Source: Rhodovulum sp. MB263
GTDB lineage: Bacteria > Pseudomonadota > Alphaproteobacteria > Rhodobacterales > Rhodobacteraceae
Reading direction: 5' to 3'
Length of the DNA: 64,000 bases
NCBI RefSeq assembly: GCF_002073975.1
Contig: NZ_CP020384.1
Span: 3,286,001-3,350,000 of the forward strand
Made by a program: the position numbers and the translations under genes. Under the pieces are notes generated by a model. The model did not search any database, had not been told where the DNA came from, and saw only the letters and a program-made list of their open reading frames with translations. Of this stretch, positions 47,365 to 56,237 are shown piece by piece. Positions within the stretch are counted from its first letter, which is position 1. Every line of letters starts with the position of its first letter.

Positions 47365-48732
47365 ATGACAATGCCCGAGACCGCAGCCGCGGCACCAGGC
47401 CATGTCCCGCATGTGATCGAGGAAAAGGGGCTGGGCGAGGAATCGCTCGCGCCCCAGGAGACGCGGATCATGGACCCCTGGTCCTATCTCTTCGCCTGGC
47501 TTGGGGGCTGCGTGTCGATCGGCACCTTCACCATCGGCTCGGGGCTGGTGGGCACGCTCAACCTGCTCCAGACCTTCCTGGCCATTGCCATCGGCTGCAC
47601 GGTGATCGGCATCGCCCTGATGATCAACGGCCGCGCCGGCCACAAATACGGCATCCCCTTCATGGTACAGGCGCGGTCGGCCTTCGGGTTTTCCGGCACC
47701 CGCCTGCCCGCACTGGTGCGCTCGGTGCCCGCGATCGTCTGGTTCGGCTTCCAGAGCTGGATCGGGGCGGGCGCGCTCAACCTCGTCTCGGAGACCCTGT
47801 TCGGCTATTCCAACCTCTGGGTCTTCTTCATCGGCTTCCAGTTCCTGCAGATCCTGCTGTCGGTGCTTGGCTTCCACGGCATCAAATGGCTCGAGAATAT
47901 AGGCTCGGTCTTCATCATCGGCTCGCTGATCTACATGTTCTTCAGCGTGATCGGCAAATACGGCGACGCGATCATGGCCAATCTGGTCAATGTCGAGGGC
48001 ACCTGGGGCGCGCCGTTCTGGGGCGCGACGATGCTGTTTCTCGGGATCTACTCGACGATGATGCTGAACGTCTCGGACTATTCGCGCGAGCTGCGCCATG
48101 GCGTCGGACCGATGCGCCAGGTCACGATCTATGCCAATTCGATCCTGCCCGCGACGCTTTTCATGGGGATGATCGGGCTGATGGTCTCGGGGGCGACCGG
48201 ACAGGTCGATCCGATCAAGGTGTTCTCGAGCGCGGTCGACAACAAGCTTCTGCTGGTCACCACCCTGCTTTTCATCGCCTTCGCCCAGGTCACCACCAAC
48301 ATTCTCAACAACGTGGTGCCGCCTGCCTATGCGCTGATGGATGTGTTCAAGCTGAAGTTCAGGACATCGGCGGTGCTGGTCGGGCTGCTCGCCTTCGCGA
48401 CCTTCCCCTGGAAGCTGGTGCAGGACGAGTCGGCCGCCGGGCTCAATATCTTCATCCAGACCTACAGCGCCTTCCTCGGCCCGATCTTCGCGATCCTGGT
48501 CGTCGATTACTACATCCTGCGCCGCCAGCAGCTGAATCTCGAAAAGCTCTATGACGCGGAAGGCCCCTATCGCGGCATCAACCCGGCGGCGCTGATCGCC
48601 ACGGCCATCGGCGTGGTCGTCGCCTTCGCCTTTTCCAATGTGTCCTGGTATGCGAGCCTCGTTCCCGCCGGCCTGTCCTACTACCTGCTGATGCGCTGGC
48701 TGCCCTCTGCCCGCCGCTTCCTCGACACCTGA
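47365..48732 (+). CDS. NCS1-family permease for hydantoin/allantoin-like compounds
   Basis: A 455-residue sodium- or proton-coupled importer of the nucleobase-cation-symport-1 family with about twelve membrane helices. Family blocks include DPWSYLFAWLGGCVSIGTF near the start, GIPFMVQARSAFGFSGTRLP ALVRSVPAIVWFGFQSW, and NISDYSRE-like LNVSDYSRELRHGVGPM. The Trp and Asn positions in the FQSWIGAGALN segment fit Mhp1/PucI-like transporters. The start ATG at 47365 follows GGGGAGAG, 28 bases after the racemase stop. Confidence 0.88.
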   Translation: MTMPETAAAAPGHVPHVIEEKGLGEESLAPQETRIMDPWSYLFAWLGGCVSIGTFTIGSGLVGTLNLLQTFLAIAIGCTVIGIALMINGRAGHKYGIPFMVQARSAFGFSGTRLPALVRSVPAIVWFGFQSWIGAGALNLVSETLFGYSNLWVFFIGFQFLQILLSVLGFHGIKWLENIGSVFIIGSLIYMFFSVIGKYGDAIMANLVNVEGTWGAPFWGATMLFLGIYSTMMLNVSDYSRELRHGVGPMRQVTIYANSILPATLFMGMIGLMVSGATGQVDPIKVFSSAVDNKLLLVTTLLFIAFAQVTTNILNNVVPPAYALMDVFKLKFRTSAVLVGLLAFATFPWKLVQDESAAGLNIFIQTYSAFLGPIFAILVVDYYILRRQQLNLEKLYDAEGPYRGINPAALIATAIGVVVAFAFSNVSWYASLVPAGLSYYLLMRWLPSARRFLDT

Positions 48733-48752
48733 TCGCTGCGGAACATTTCTGG

Positions 48753-48779
48753 GAACGGGCCCCTTTCGCGGGCCCGTTC
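48753..48779 (+). terminator. Terminator-like hairpin after the NCS1 permease
   Basis: A perfect 10-bp stem GAACGGGCCC / GGGCCCGTTC with a seven-base loop lies 20 bases after the stop codon. No T-run follows, so it may be weak or Rho-assisted. Confidence 0.6.
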
Positions 48780-48897
48780 ACGCCATCCCGGTCGTGCCCG
48801 TTCCCGGCCGTCCGTTTTGCTGACCACCGGCCATGTTAACCGAGGCAACCGGATGCCCCGAGCAAGGCGGGTCAGCAGCACCCAAAGCCCCCGCCCT

Positions 48898-49105
48898 TTA
48901 ACCTGAGACATATCCGGCAGCCTTGAAGTCGTTCCCGCACTCTTGCGGTGAGAAGAGGTCACAGATTTCTGTAAGTTCTTGAAACATCTCAGTGACGTTT
49001 CGTGCGCCCATCCTGCGCAGCTGTGCTTGAATTTGGAGAATGCGATCTCGATAGGGTTCAGCTCGGGGCTGGAAGGCGGCAGGAACCAGCATCCGGCTTC
49101 GCGCA
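48898..49105 (-). pseudogene. IS630-family transposase, 3' fragment
   Basis: The minus strand carries the last 70 codons of an IS630-type transposase: EAGCWFLPPSSPELNPIE (the end of the DDE motif), then after a one-base loss near 49010 RRMGARNVTEMFQELTEICD LFSPQECGNDFKAAGYVSG and a stop at 48898. Everything upstream of the third catalytic acidic residue is missing, so this is a scar. Confidence 0.8.
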
Positions 49106-49332
49106 TGGACGAGCTTCTTCACGCCGCGCGGGATGCGGCAGCGACCTGGGATGACCGAAATTACGACCATGCCGCATGGTTCTTCGGGACGGATCCGGCA
49201 TGGCGCGGCTATGCGTTCGGATATGCGTTGGTCGGACGATACCTTGCCGAGCATCCGGCAGAGACGCCGGCCACGCTGGTTCACGCAGGGACCGAAAGGT
49301 TTCGCTACGCTCTCGAGGCGATGACCGATTGA
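49105..49332 (+). pseudogene. 3' fragment of a DUF2268-like (predicted Zn-dependent protease) gene
   Basis: Beginning at the edge of the IS630 scar, the plus strand reads MDELLHAARDAAATWDDRNY, then WFFGTDPAWRGYAFGYALVG RYLAEHPAETPATLVHAG and a stop at 49332. The block 'aWrGYafGyalvgrYLaeHP' is like the C-terminal end of DUF2268 proteins (YjaZ-type predicted peptidases). The HExxH part would lie upstream and is gone, so the IS insertion or a deletion removed the 5' end. The family call rests on a short segment. Confidence 0.45.
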
Positions 49333-49880
49333 CAGCGATCGAGCAGAATGGGGCGCGCGCAATGCGATCCACCAAAGCCTCCTTACACTGATTCCAGCAT
49401 GCGGGGCTCTTGGCCGGGCTGCGCCGCGGCGGGCCTTCAAGGGCCGCTGCGGGCATTGCCGGGCGAGGCGCGGCCGATCGGCGGTGGACATATCCGGCAA
49501 GGAAGGCAATCCCTGCGTCGCGATGCGATGGCGGTGCACTGTTCTCGGACGAAATCTCTTCCCTTCGAGGGCAGAACGCCCGCCGTCGATGTATCATGCC
49601 GATTTCGCGAGACTTTTCGAAGTTCCCGACGCCGTATCCCGCCCGGACGGTGCGGGGAGGGAACGATCCTCCGGCAGTGGAACCCGAACGCCTCGGCAAG
49701 AACATCAAGCCTGCGGTTCACATCCAGGTTGCATCGGGTTTCCGGTGCCGCGCAGCAGCGCGATGCAATATATTTCACGCCTTAGGATTTATTGACAGCT
49801 TACGAGCCGCCCCGCATCCTGCCGCCATGAAGCTGGCCCCGCCTGAGGAGAATGCGGGTCCGGTCCAGGGAGGACATCCG
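49333..49880. other. Intergenic region upstream of the sugar transport operon
   Basis: About 550 bases with no supported gene; the open frames have no ribosome binding sites and no known domains. The final 100 bases become more AT-rich (near 49760-49800) and should hold the promoter of the operon that begins at 49881, and possibly binding sites for its SorC-type regulator. I could not define a clear operator. Confidence 0.45.
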
Positions 49881-50924
49881 ATGAAGACCAGTTTTGTTGC
49901 GGCGGCAGCCGCCTCTATCGTCGTGGCCAGCGCATGCGGTGGCCTGGCTCAGGACGCAGATGCGCCGTGGGAGCAGAGCCCGTTCCACTGCGAACCGGGC
50001 GAGACCTATGTGATGAACGTCATGGTTTCTGGGGTGGAATACTGGTTCCCGGTCTACGAGATGTTCAAGCAGGCGGCGCACCAGTTCGGCTGCGAGACCG
50101 ATTACACCGGCACGCCGGAATATGACGTCAACAAGCAGATCGCCACCTTCGAGCAGGCGCTGGCCAAGCAGCCCGCGGGCATTCTGCTGCATCCGATGAG
50201 CCCCGATCCCTTCGTCGAGCCGATCGACCGCGCCATCTCGCAGGGCACCGCCGTCGTGACCTTTGCCGCCGACAGCCCCAATTCCAAGCGCGTCTCCTAT
50301 GTGACCTCGGACAATTTCCGCGAGGGCCGCGTCGCGGCGCAGCAGATCGCCGAGGCCATGGGCGGCAAGGGCCAGTACGCCGTGCTGGAAAATCCCGGGC
50401 AGGACAATCACGACCGCCGCGTCGCCGCCTTCATCAAGGAGATGGAGGACAACTATCCCGACATGGAACTGGTCGGCCGCGCCTCGACCGGGCAGGACCC
50501 GAACAAGGCCTATCAGGCGGTGCTGAGCCTTGCGCAGGCCCATCCGGAACTGGGCGCGGTGTTCATGCCCGAGGCGTCCTCGGCCATGGGCGCGGCGCAG
50601 GCGGCCAAGGAGGCGGGCGGCACCATTCGCGTGATGTCGGTGGATGTGAATGCAAGTGTGCTCGACATGATCAAGGCGGGCGACATGTTCGGGGCGATCA
50701 ACCCCAACCAGGGCGCCCAGGGCTATTACGGCTTCCTGCTGCTGTGGCTGGCCAAGCATCCCGAGCTGATCGACCCGATGAACGACCATGCCGAGGCCGG
50801 GTTCAACCCGATGGGCATCCCGATGCTCGACAATGGCTATTCGGTCGTGACGCAGAAAAATGCCGACAGCTTCTACTGGGACAAGTACCTCAAGAAGCGC
50901 GGTACCCGCGGCATCGAGGGCTGA
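49881..50924 (+). CDS. Ribose/AI-2-type ABC transporter substrate-binding protein
   Basis: A 347-residue periplasmic binding protein of the RbsB/LsrB type (Peripla_BP_4). A signal peptide (MKTSFVAAAAASIVVASACG GLA) is followed by the first lobe with ALAKQPAGILLHPMSPDPFV and TFAADSPNSKRVSYVTSDN, and a second lobe with GAVFMPEASSAMGAAQAAKE. It should deliver a sugar, polyol or related small molecule to the ATPase and permease encoded next. AGGGAGGACATCCG precedes the ATG. A strong hairpin follows the gene, as is usual where the binding protein needs more mRNA than the rest. Confidence 0.88.
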   Translation: MKTSFVAAAAASIVVASACGGLAQDADAPWEQSPFHCEPGETYVMNVMVSGVEYWFPVYEMFKQAAHQFGCETDYTGTPEYDVNKQIATFEQALAKQPAGILLHPMSPDPFVEPIDRAISQGTAVVTFAADSPNSKRVSYVTSDNFREGRVAAQQIAEAMGGKGQYAVLENPGQDNHDRRVAAFIKEMEDNYPDMELVGRASTGQDPNKAYQAVLSLAQAHPELGAVFMPEASSAMGAAQAAKEAGGTIRVMSVDVNASVLDMIKAGDMFGAINPNQGAQGYYGFLLLWLAKHPELIDPMNDHAEAGFNPMGIPMLDNGYSVVTQKNADSFYWDKYLKKRGTRGIEG

Positions 50925-50994
50925 GGCCCGGACAAGAACCGCGTCAGGACCGCGCCCGCAACTCCCCCCCCTTTTGGCGGCGCGGTTCCTCGTC

Positions 50995-51020
50995 GGCGGA
51001 TCGGTTTCGTCCGATCCGCC
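50995..51020 (+). terminator. Intercistronic hairpin between binding-protein and ATPase genes
   Basis: A perfect 10-bp stem GGCGGATCGG / CCGATCCGCC with a six-base loop, nested next to a second pair GAACCGCG (50937-50944) / CGCGGTTC (50981-50988). There is no T-run. Such structures protect the upstream mRNA or partly attenuate downstream transcription. Confidence 0.6.
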
Positions 51021-51050
51021 GCATCTCCCCCGCATGATCCGGAGGCCACC

Positions 51051-52547
51051 ATGCCGCCCCTTCTGCAACTCTCCAACATCGCCAAGAGCTTCGGCCCGGT
51101 GAGGGCGCTGCGCAATGTCTTCTTCGAGCTGCGCGCCGGCGAGATCCACGCGCTGGCCGGCGAGAACGGTGCCGGCAAGTCCACCACGATGAAGATCGTC
51201 GACGGCATCCTGCAACCGGATGCGGGCGAGATCCGTATCGACGGGGTGCGGCAGCGCATCCGCTCGCCGCTGGAGGCACAGGCCTTGGGCATCGGCTTCG
51301 TGCATCAGGAGATTGCGCTTTGCCCGGATGTGAGCGTGGCCGAGAACATCTTCATGAGCGCGACCGCCACGCGGCGGGGCCTGATGGATTTCGCCGCGCT
51401 GGAGCGCAAGGCACGGACGGTGCTGGCAGAGCTTTGCGACGTGGATCCAGCCGCCAAGGTGGGCGATCTGAGCATCTCGGACCAGCAGCTGGTCGAGATC
51501 GCCAAGGCGCTGACGCTGGACGCGCGCATCCTCATTCTCGACGAGCCGACCTCGGCCCTGACCGAGACCGAGACGGAAAAGCTGTTCCGCATCGTGCACC
51601 GGCTGCGCGAGCGGGGGCTTGGCATCATCCATATCTCGCACCGCATGGCCGAGATATTCGAGCATTGCGACCGCGTCACCGTGTTCCGGGACGGGGCCTA
51701 TGTAACCTGCCTCGACATTCCGCAGACCACACCCCAGGAGGTGGTCAACAACATGGTCGGACGCGAGATTTCCCATCTTTACCCCGACAAGGCCAGCGCA
51801 CCGCCGGGACGGGCGCTGCTCGAGGTCGAGGGCGTCAGCTGCGACGTGCTTCATGATGTGTCGCTGACCCTGCGCGAGGGCGAGATCCTCGGCATCGGCG
51901 GGCTGATCGGCTCGGGCCGGTCCGAGCTGGCCAAGGCGATCTGCGGGTTGCGCCGCTGCACCAAGACCGTGCGGCTGAAGGGCGAGCCGGTCGAGATCCC
52001 CGATTTCTCCGCCGCGCTGGAGCGGGGCATGGTCTACGTGTCCGAGGACCGCAAGGGCGAGGGTTTGTTCCTCGATCTGCCGATCTCGCAAAACGTGTCC
52101 TCGCTGCGCCTGTCGCAGGTGACGCGGGCGGGCCTTGTCGACCGCGCGGCGGAACTCGAGCAGGCGACGAGACTGGGCCGCAGGCTCCGGCTCAAGGCCG
52201 GCAGGCCCGAGGACCCGCCGAGCACGCTGTCGGGCGGCAACCAGCAGAAGGTGGCGCTGGCGCGGATGCTGTCGGTGAACCCGAAGGTGGTCTTCCTCGA
52301 CGAGCCGACGCGCGGCGTCGATGTCGGCGCCAAATCCGAGATCCACGCCATCCTGCGCGAGCTGTGCGACCAGGGGGTCGGCGTCGTGGTGATCTCGTCC
52401 GAATTGCCCGAGCTGATCGGGCTCAGCGACCGCATCGTCGTCCTGCACGAGGGCGAGATGACCGGCGAGCTAGGCTCTGACGAGATGACCGAAGAGGCGA
52501 TCATCCATCTTGCCTCGGGCCTGCATATTCAGGGAGACGCAGCATGA
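51051..52547 (+). CDS. Sugar ABC transporter ATPase (RbsA/LsrA-type, duplicated)
   Basis: A 498-residue ATPase with two nucleotide-binding domains. The first has Walker A GENGAGKST and Walker B ILILDEPTSALTETE. The second has a degenerate P-loop GLIGSGRSE, the signature LSGGNQQKVALARML and Walker B VVFLDEPTRGVDVG. Degeneration of the second P-loop is normal for the RbsA family. It overlaps the permease start by four bases (ATGA). Confidence 0.93.
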   Translation: MPPLLQLSNIAKSFGPVRALRNVFFELRAGEIHALAGENGAGKSTTMKIVDGILQPDAGEIRIDGVRQRIRSPLEAQALGIGFVHQEIALCPDVSVAENIFMSATATRRGLMDFAALERKARTVLAELCDVDPAAKVGDLSISDQQLVEIAKALTLDARILILDEPTSALTETETEKLFRIVHRLRERGLGIIHISHRMAEIFEHCDRVTVFRDGAYVTCLDIPQTTPQEVVNNMVGREISHLYPDKASAPPGRALLEVEGVSCDVLHDVSLTLREGEILGIGGLIGSGRSELAKAICGLRRCTKTVRLKGEPVEIPDFSAALERGMVYVSEDRKGEGLFLDLPISQNVSSLRLSQVTRAGLVDRAAELEQATRLGRRLRLKAGRPEDPPSTLSGGNQQKVALARMLSVNPKVVFLDEPTRGVDVGAKSEIHAILRELCDQGVGVVVISSELPELIGLSDRIVVLHEGEMTGELGSDEMTEEAIIHLASGLHIQGDAA

Positions 52548-53548
52548 GCGAGACCAGCCTTTCCGTCGGCATGACCGAGACCCGCCGCAGCCCGGGGGCC
52601 CTGCGCAGGCTGGCGGGCATGCGCGAGATGGGATTGCTGTGCATCATTCTCGCGCTCTGCGTGGTGATGAGCTTTGCCAGCCCGTATTTCCTGACCTGGT
52701 CGAACTTCCGGACCATCTTCCTGAGCTTCTCGATCGAGGGGATCGTGGTCATCGGCATGACCTTGCTGCTGATCGTCGGCGGGCTCGACCTGTCGGTCGG
52801 CTCGGTGGTCTGCCTTGCGATGGTCGTCGCGGGCAAGCTGTTCCTGATGGGACTCGACCCCTGGCTTGCCTCGGCCGCGGGCGTCGCGGCGGCGGCGGCT
52901 GTCGGCGCGGCGATGGGGCTGTTCGTGGTGCGGGTCGGGCTGTCGCATTTCATAGCGTCGCTCGCGGCCATGGTGATCGTGCGGGGCCTGTGCCTGCTGA
53001 TCACCAAGGGCACGCCGCTGTCGCTGTTCTCACTGCCGCCCGATTTCAAGTTCGTCGGGCAGGGCAGCCTGGGCGGGCTGCCGGTCGTGGTGGTGATCTT
53101 CGTTCTGCTGGCGGTCGTCTTCGACTTCCTGCTGCGCCGCTCGGCACGGTTCCGGACCATCATCTATACCGGCTCCAACGAGCAGGCCGCCGAATATTCG
53201 GGCATCCGCACCAAGCGCGTGATCTTCTGGGTGACGGTGCTGTGCTCGACCCTCACCGGCCTTGCGGGCGTGATCTTCATGGCGCGCTTCGGCTCGGCCA
53301 CGCCGCAATTCGGCGTCGGCATGGAGCTGAACGTCATCGCGGCCGCGGTGATCGGGGGCGCCTCGCTGAAGGGCGGGCAGGGCTCGATCTTCGGCGCGGT
53401 GCTGGGGGTGGCGCTCCTGTCGCTGGTGACCTCCTCGCTGATCCTGCTCGATGTCAGCGTCTACATGCAGGACATGATCAAGGGCTGCATCCTGCTCGCG
53501 GCGGTCAGCTTCGACCACCTGATGAACAAGCGCGGCAAGCGGGGCTGA
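52544..53548 (+). CDS. Sugar ABC transporter permease (RbsC-type)
   Basis: A 334-residue BPD_transp_2 permease with about eight to ten helices. Blocks IVGGLDLSVGSVVCLAMVVA and NVIAAAVIGGASLKGGQGSI are the family signatures. Only one permease gene is present, so the channel should be a homodimer, unlike the LsrC-LsrD heterodimer of the enteric AI-2 importer. Two bases separate it from the regulator gene. Confidence 0.92.
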   Translation: MSETSLSVGMTETRRSPGALRRLAGMREMGLLCIILALCVVMSFASPYFLTWSNFRTIFLSFSIEGIVVIGMTLLLIVGGLDLSVGSVVCLAMVVAGKLFLMGLDPWLASAAGVAAAAAVGAAMGLFVVRVGLSHFIASLAAMVIVRGLCLLITKGTPLSLFSLPPDFKFVGQGSLGGLPVVVVIFVLLAVVFDFLLRRSARFRTIIYTGSNEQAAEYSGIRTKRVIFWVTVLCSTLTGLAGVIFMARFGSATPQFGVGMELNVIAAAVIGGASLKGGQGSIFGAVLGVALLSLVTSSLILLDVSVYMQDMIKGCILLAAVSFDHLMNKRGKRG

Positions 53549-53550
53549 TC

Positions 53551-54522
53551 ATGGACCAGCTCCAGGACATCGCGCAGATACGCCGGATCTATACCGCGCT
53601 GACCCTGCATTACCTCGACGGGCTGACCCAGGCCCAGGTGGCGGAACGGATGGGACAGAGCCATTCCACCGTCAACCGGATGATCAAGGCCGGCCATGAC
53701 ATGGGCATGGTGGAGATCTCGATCCGCTCGCCCTTCCAGGACCATCTCGCGCTCGAACGCGAACTGGCCGAGCTGTCGGGCCTGCGCGAGGTGGTGATCG
53801 AGACCACCGCCGCAGGCAATCCCGAGGCCGTGCTGGCCCGGGTCGGCATCACCGCCGCCGAGCTGCTGGTCTCGAAGCTCAAGCCCGGGATGACCGTCTG
53901 CCTCACGGGCGGCAAGGGCGTCAGCGCCTGCGTCGCCGGGCTGCGCCAGGTGGTGCCGCTGCGCGGCATGACGGCGGTGCCCGCGACGGGCCTCGTGCAG
54001 GGCAAGCACTATACCGATGTGAACCACGCCGCCGCCACGCTGGCGCGCGCCTTCGGCGGCGAGGCGGTGCAAATGCTCTCGCCGATGTTCGCCGAGACCG
54101 AAGAGCAGCACCGGATGATCTGCGACATGAAGACGGTCTCGCGCGTGATGGAGGCCGCCCGGGCCGCCGACGTGGCCGTCGTGGGCATCGGCGGGCTGCG
54201 CGAGAAGGCGACATCCTATTTCGACCTGCACCGCGACGTGCCCGCCGAAGAAGAGGCGCTTTATGCCTCGGGCGCGGTGGCCGAGCTTCTGGCGCATGTG
54301 CTCGATGCGCAGGGCCGCGTCACCGATTACGTCCGCAACAGGCTGGTCGTGGCGATCTCGCCCTCGGATCTGGCCAGGGTGCCGGTCAGCATCGGCGTCG
54401 CGGCGGGCCAGGAGAAGGCCGAAGCCATCTGCGCCGTGGTGCGCGGCGGTTACATCAACACGCTCGTCACCGACGAGGCCACCGCCCGCTGCGTGCTGGC
54501 GCGCCTGAAGGAGGCTGCATGA
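53551..54522 (+). CDS. SorC/DeoR-type sugar-binding transcription regulator (LsrR-like)
   Basis: A 323-residue SorC-family regulator. The helix-turn-helix is LTLHYLDGLTQAQVAERMGQ SHSTVNRMIKAG, and the ligand-binding domain has KPGMTVCLTGGKGVSACVAG, ADVAVVGIGGLREKATS and GVAAGQEKAEAICAVVRGGY INTLVTDEATA. The last block binds phosphorylated sugars in this family. It is encoded inside the operon it probably represses, between the transporter and the catabolic genes. LsrR is a member of the same family. Confidence 0.9.
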   Translation: MDQLQDIAQIRRIYTALTLHYLDGLTQAQVAERMGQSHSTVNRMIKAGHDMGMVEISIRSPFQDHLALERELAELSGLREVVIETTAAGNPEAVLARVGITAAELLVSKLKPGMTVCLTGGKGVSACVAGLRQVVPLRGMTAVPATGLVQGKHYTDVNHAAATLARAFGGEAVQMLSPMFAETEEQHRMICDMKTVSRVMEAARAADVAVVGIGGLREKATSYFDLHRDVPAEEEALYASGAVAELLAHVLDAQGRVTDYVRNRLVVAISPSDLARVPVSIGVAAGQEKAEAICAVVRGGYINTLVTDEATARCVLARLKEAA

Positions 54523-56237
54523 CCCTTTCCATCGTCCCCCCCCTGTCGCGGGCTGCGCGGCTCGATGCCATGGACGGCGCCGCGCCGAAGGTGCTGGTGA
54601 TCGGCGGCGGCATCAACGGCGCCTCGGTCTACCGCGAACTGGCCCTGAACGGCGTGCCGGTGATGCTGGCCGAGAAATCGGATTTCTGCGCGGGGGCCTC
54701 CTCGGCGCTGAGCCGCATGGTCCATGGCGGGCTGCGCTATCTCGAGAACGGCGAGTTCGACCTGGTGCGCGAGGCGCTCGACGAGCGCAACCGCCTGTTG
54801 AAGAACGCGCCGCATCTGGTCGGCCCGCTGCGCACCATCGTGCCGATCGACAGCTGGGTCTCGGGCGCGCTCAATGCTCCCTTGCGGTTCCTCGGCCTCA
54901 GCAAGGCGCCGTCGCGGCGCGGCGCGCTGCCGGTCAAGCTGGGACTGTCCTTCTATGACATCTACACCCGCGGCAAGGGCGGGCTGCCGCCCCATGAATT
55001 CTGGTCCGCGAAGACGGCGACGGCGCGCTTTCCCTTCCGCCCCGGGCTGCGCTGTGCGGCCACCTATTACGACGGGCAGGTCAGCCATCCCGAGCGCGTG
55101 GTCACCGAGATCTTCGAGGATGTCGCGCGCGCCGGTTGCGACGCCGTGGCGCTCAATCATCTCGAGGTGACGAAGATCGGCCCCGAGGTCACGCTGGCCG
55201 ACCGTATCGGCGGGCGCGAGATAACCCTTCGCCCCGAGATCGTGGTCAATGCCACCGGCGCCTGGATCGACCGCACCAATGCCCGCGCCGGGGCGACGGA
55301 GGACATGGTGCAGGGCACCAAGGGCGCGCATCTCGTGCTCGACCATCCCGAGCTTCGCGACATGCTCGGCGATGACATGGTCTATTACGAGAATGTCGAC
55401 GGGCGCATCTGCATCATGTTCTGCCTGCACGGGATGGTGCTGATCGGCTCGACCGACATCAAGGTGCCCGATCCCGACAAGGTCCGCTGCGAGGCCGATG
55501 AGCAGGCCTATATCCTCGAGGGTCTGTCCTGGGTCTTTCCGGGCATGACCGTGCGGGCCGATCAGGTGCGGCATGTCTTCGCCGGGGTGCGGCCGCTCCC
55601 TGTCAGCGGCGCGGGCACCACCGGGCAGATCCCGCGCGGCCATTTCAACCGCTGGACCCAGGCCGGGCTCCCGATGCTCAGCATGATCGGCGGCAAATGG
55701 ACCACCTTCCGCGCCTTCGGCGAGCTGGCGGCGGATGAGGTGATGGCCCGTCTGGGTCTGACGCGCCGCACCGGCACCGGGGATCTGCCGATCGGCGGTG
55801 GCGCCGGCTTCCCGGCCGATCCGGAGGCCTGGTGCAAAGAGGCGGCGGCGGCCTCGGGGCTTTCGCAGGCGCGCGTCGCGACGCTACTGACGCGCTACGG
55901 CACGCTGGCGGGTCCGCTGGCACAGAGCTTCGCCGGGGAACGGGAGCTGACCGGCCTGCCGGGCTATTCGGATGCCGAGATCGACTACCTGATCGCCCAT
56001 GAACAGGTCGAGACGCTGGCCGATCTTGCGCTCCGCCGCATGGTGGTCGCGCTGGCGGGCGGGCTGGATGCGGCGGCGCTCGAGGCGCTGGCGGACCGGC
56101 TGGCCGCGGCCAGGGGCTGGACCCCGACCCGCCGCGAGGAGGAGTTGCACCGTTTCCGGGTGAGGCTGGCAACGGATCACGGGGCCGACCCCGAGCGGAT
56201 CGGCCTGCATCGCAAAGGGGAGGTTGCGGCGCAATGA
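54519..56237 (+). CDS. GlpD-like FAD-dependent phospho-polyol dehydrogenase
   Basis: A 572-residue flavoprotein of the glycerol-3-phosphate dehydrogenase family. The FAD-binding GGGINGASVYRELAL lies near residue 28, followed by EKSDFCAGASSALSRMVHGG LRYLENGEFDLVREAL, the GlpD signature. ISTIGGKWTTFRA is represented by LSMIGGKWTTFRAFGELA, and a C-terminal DAO_C-type domain follows. In an operon with a sugar kinase and aldolases it more likely oxidises a phosphorylated polyol other than glycerol 3-phosphate, as EryB does for erythritol phosphate. It overlaps both neighbours by four bases. Confidence 0.87.
   Translation: MTLSIVPPLSRAARLDAMDGAAPKVLVIGGGINGASVYRELALNGVPVMLAEKSDFCAGASSALSRMVHGGLRYLENGEFDLVREALDERNRLLKNAPHLVGPLRTIVPIDSWVSGALNAPLRFLGLSKAPSRRGALPVKLGLSFYDIYTRGKGGLPPHEFWSAKTATARFPFRPGLRCAATYYDGQVSHPERVVTEIFEDVARAGCDAVALNHLEVTKIGPEVTLADRIGGREITLRPEIVVNATGAWIDRTNARAGATEDMVQGTKGAHLVLDHPELRDMLGDDMVYYENVDGRICIMFCLHGMVLIGSTDIKVPDPDKVRCEADEQAYILEGLSWVFPGMTVRADQVRHVFAGVRPLPVSGAGTTGQIPRGHFNRWTQAGLPMLSMIGGKWTTFRAFGELAADEVMARLGLTRRTGTGDLPIGGGAGFPADPEAWCKEAAAASGLSQARVATLLTRYGTLAGPLAQSFAGERELTGLPGYSDAEIDYLIAHEQVETLADLALRRMVVALAGGLDAAALEALADRLAAARGWTPTRREEELHRFRVRLATDHGADPERIGLHRKGEVAAQ

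Noticed and set aside
48979-49332. 117-codon plus-strand frame as a real gene
   Set aside because: Its first 40 codons are antisense to the IS630 transposase tail, so it is a hybrid created by truncation.
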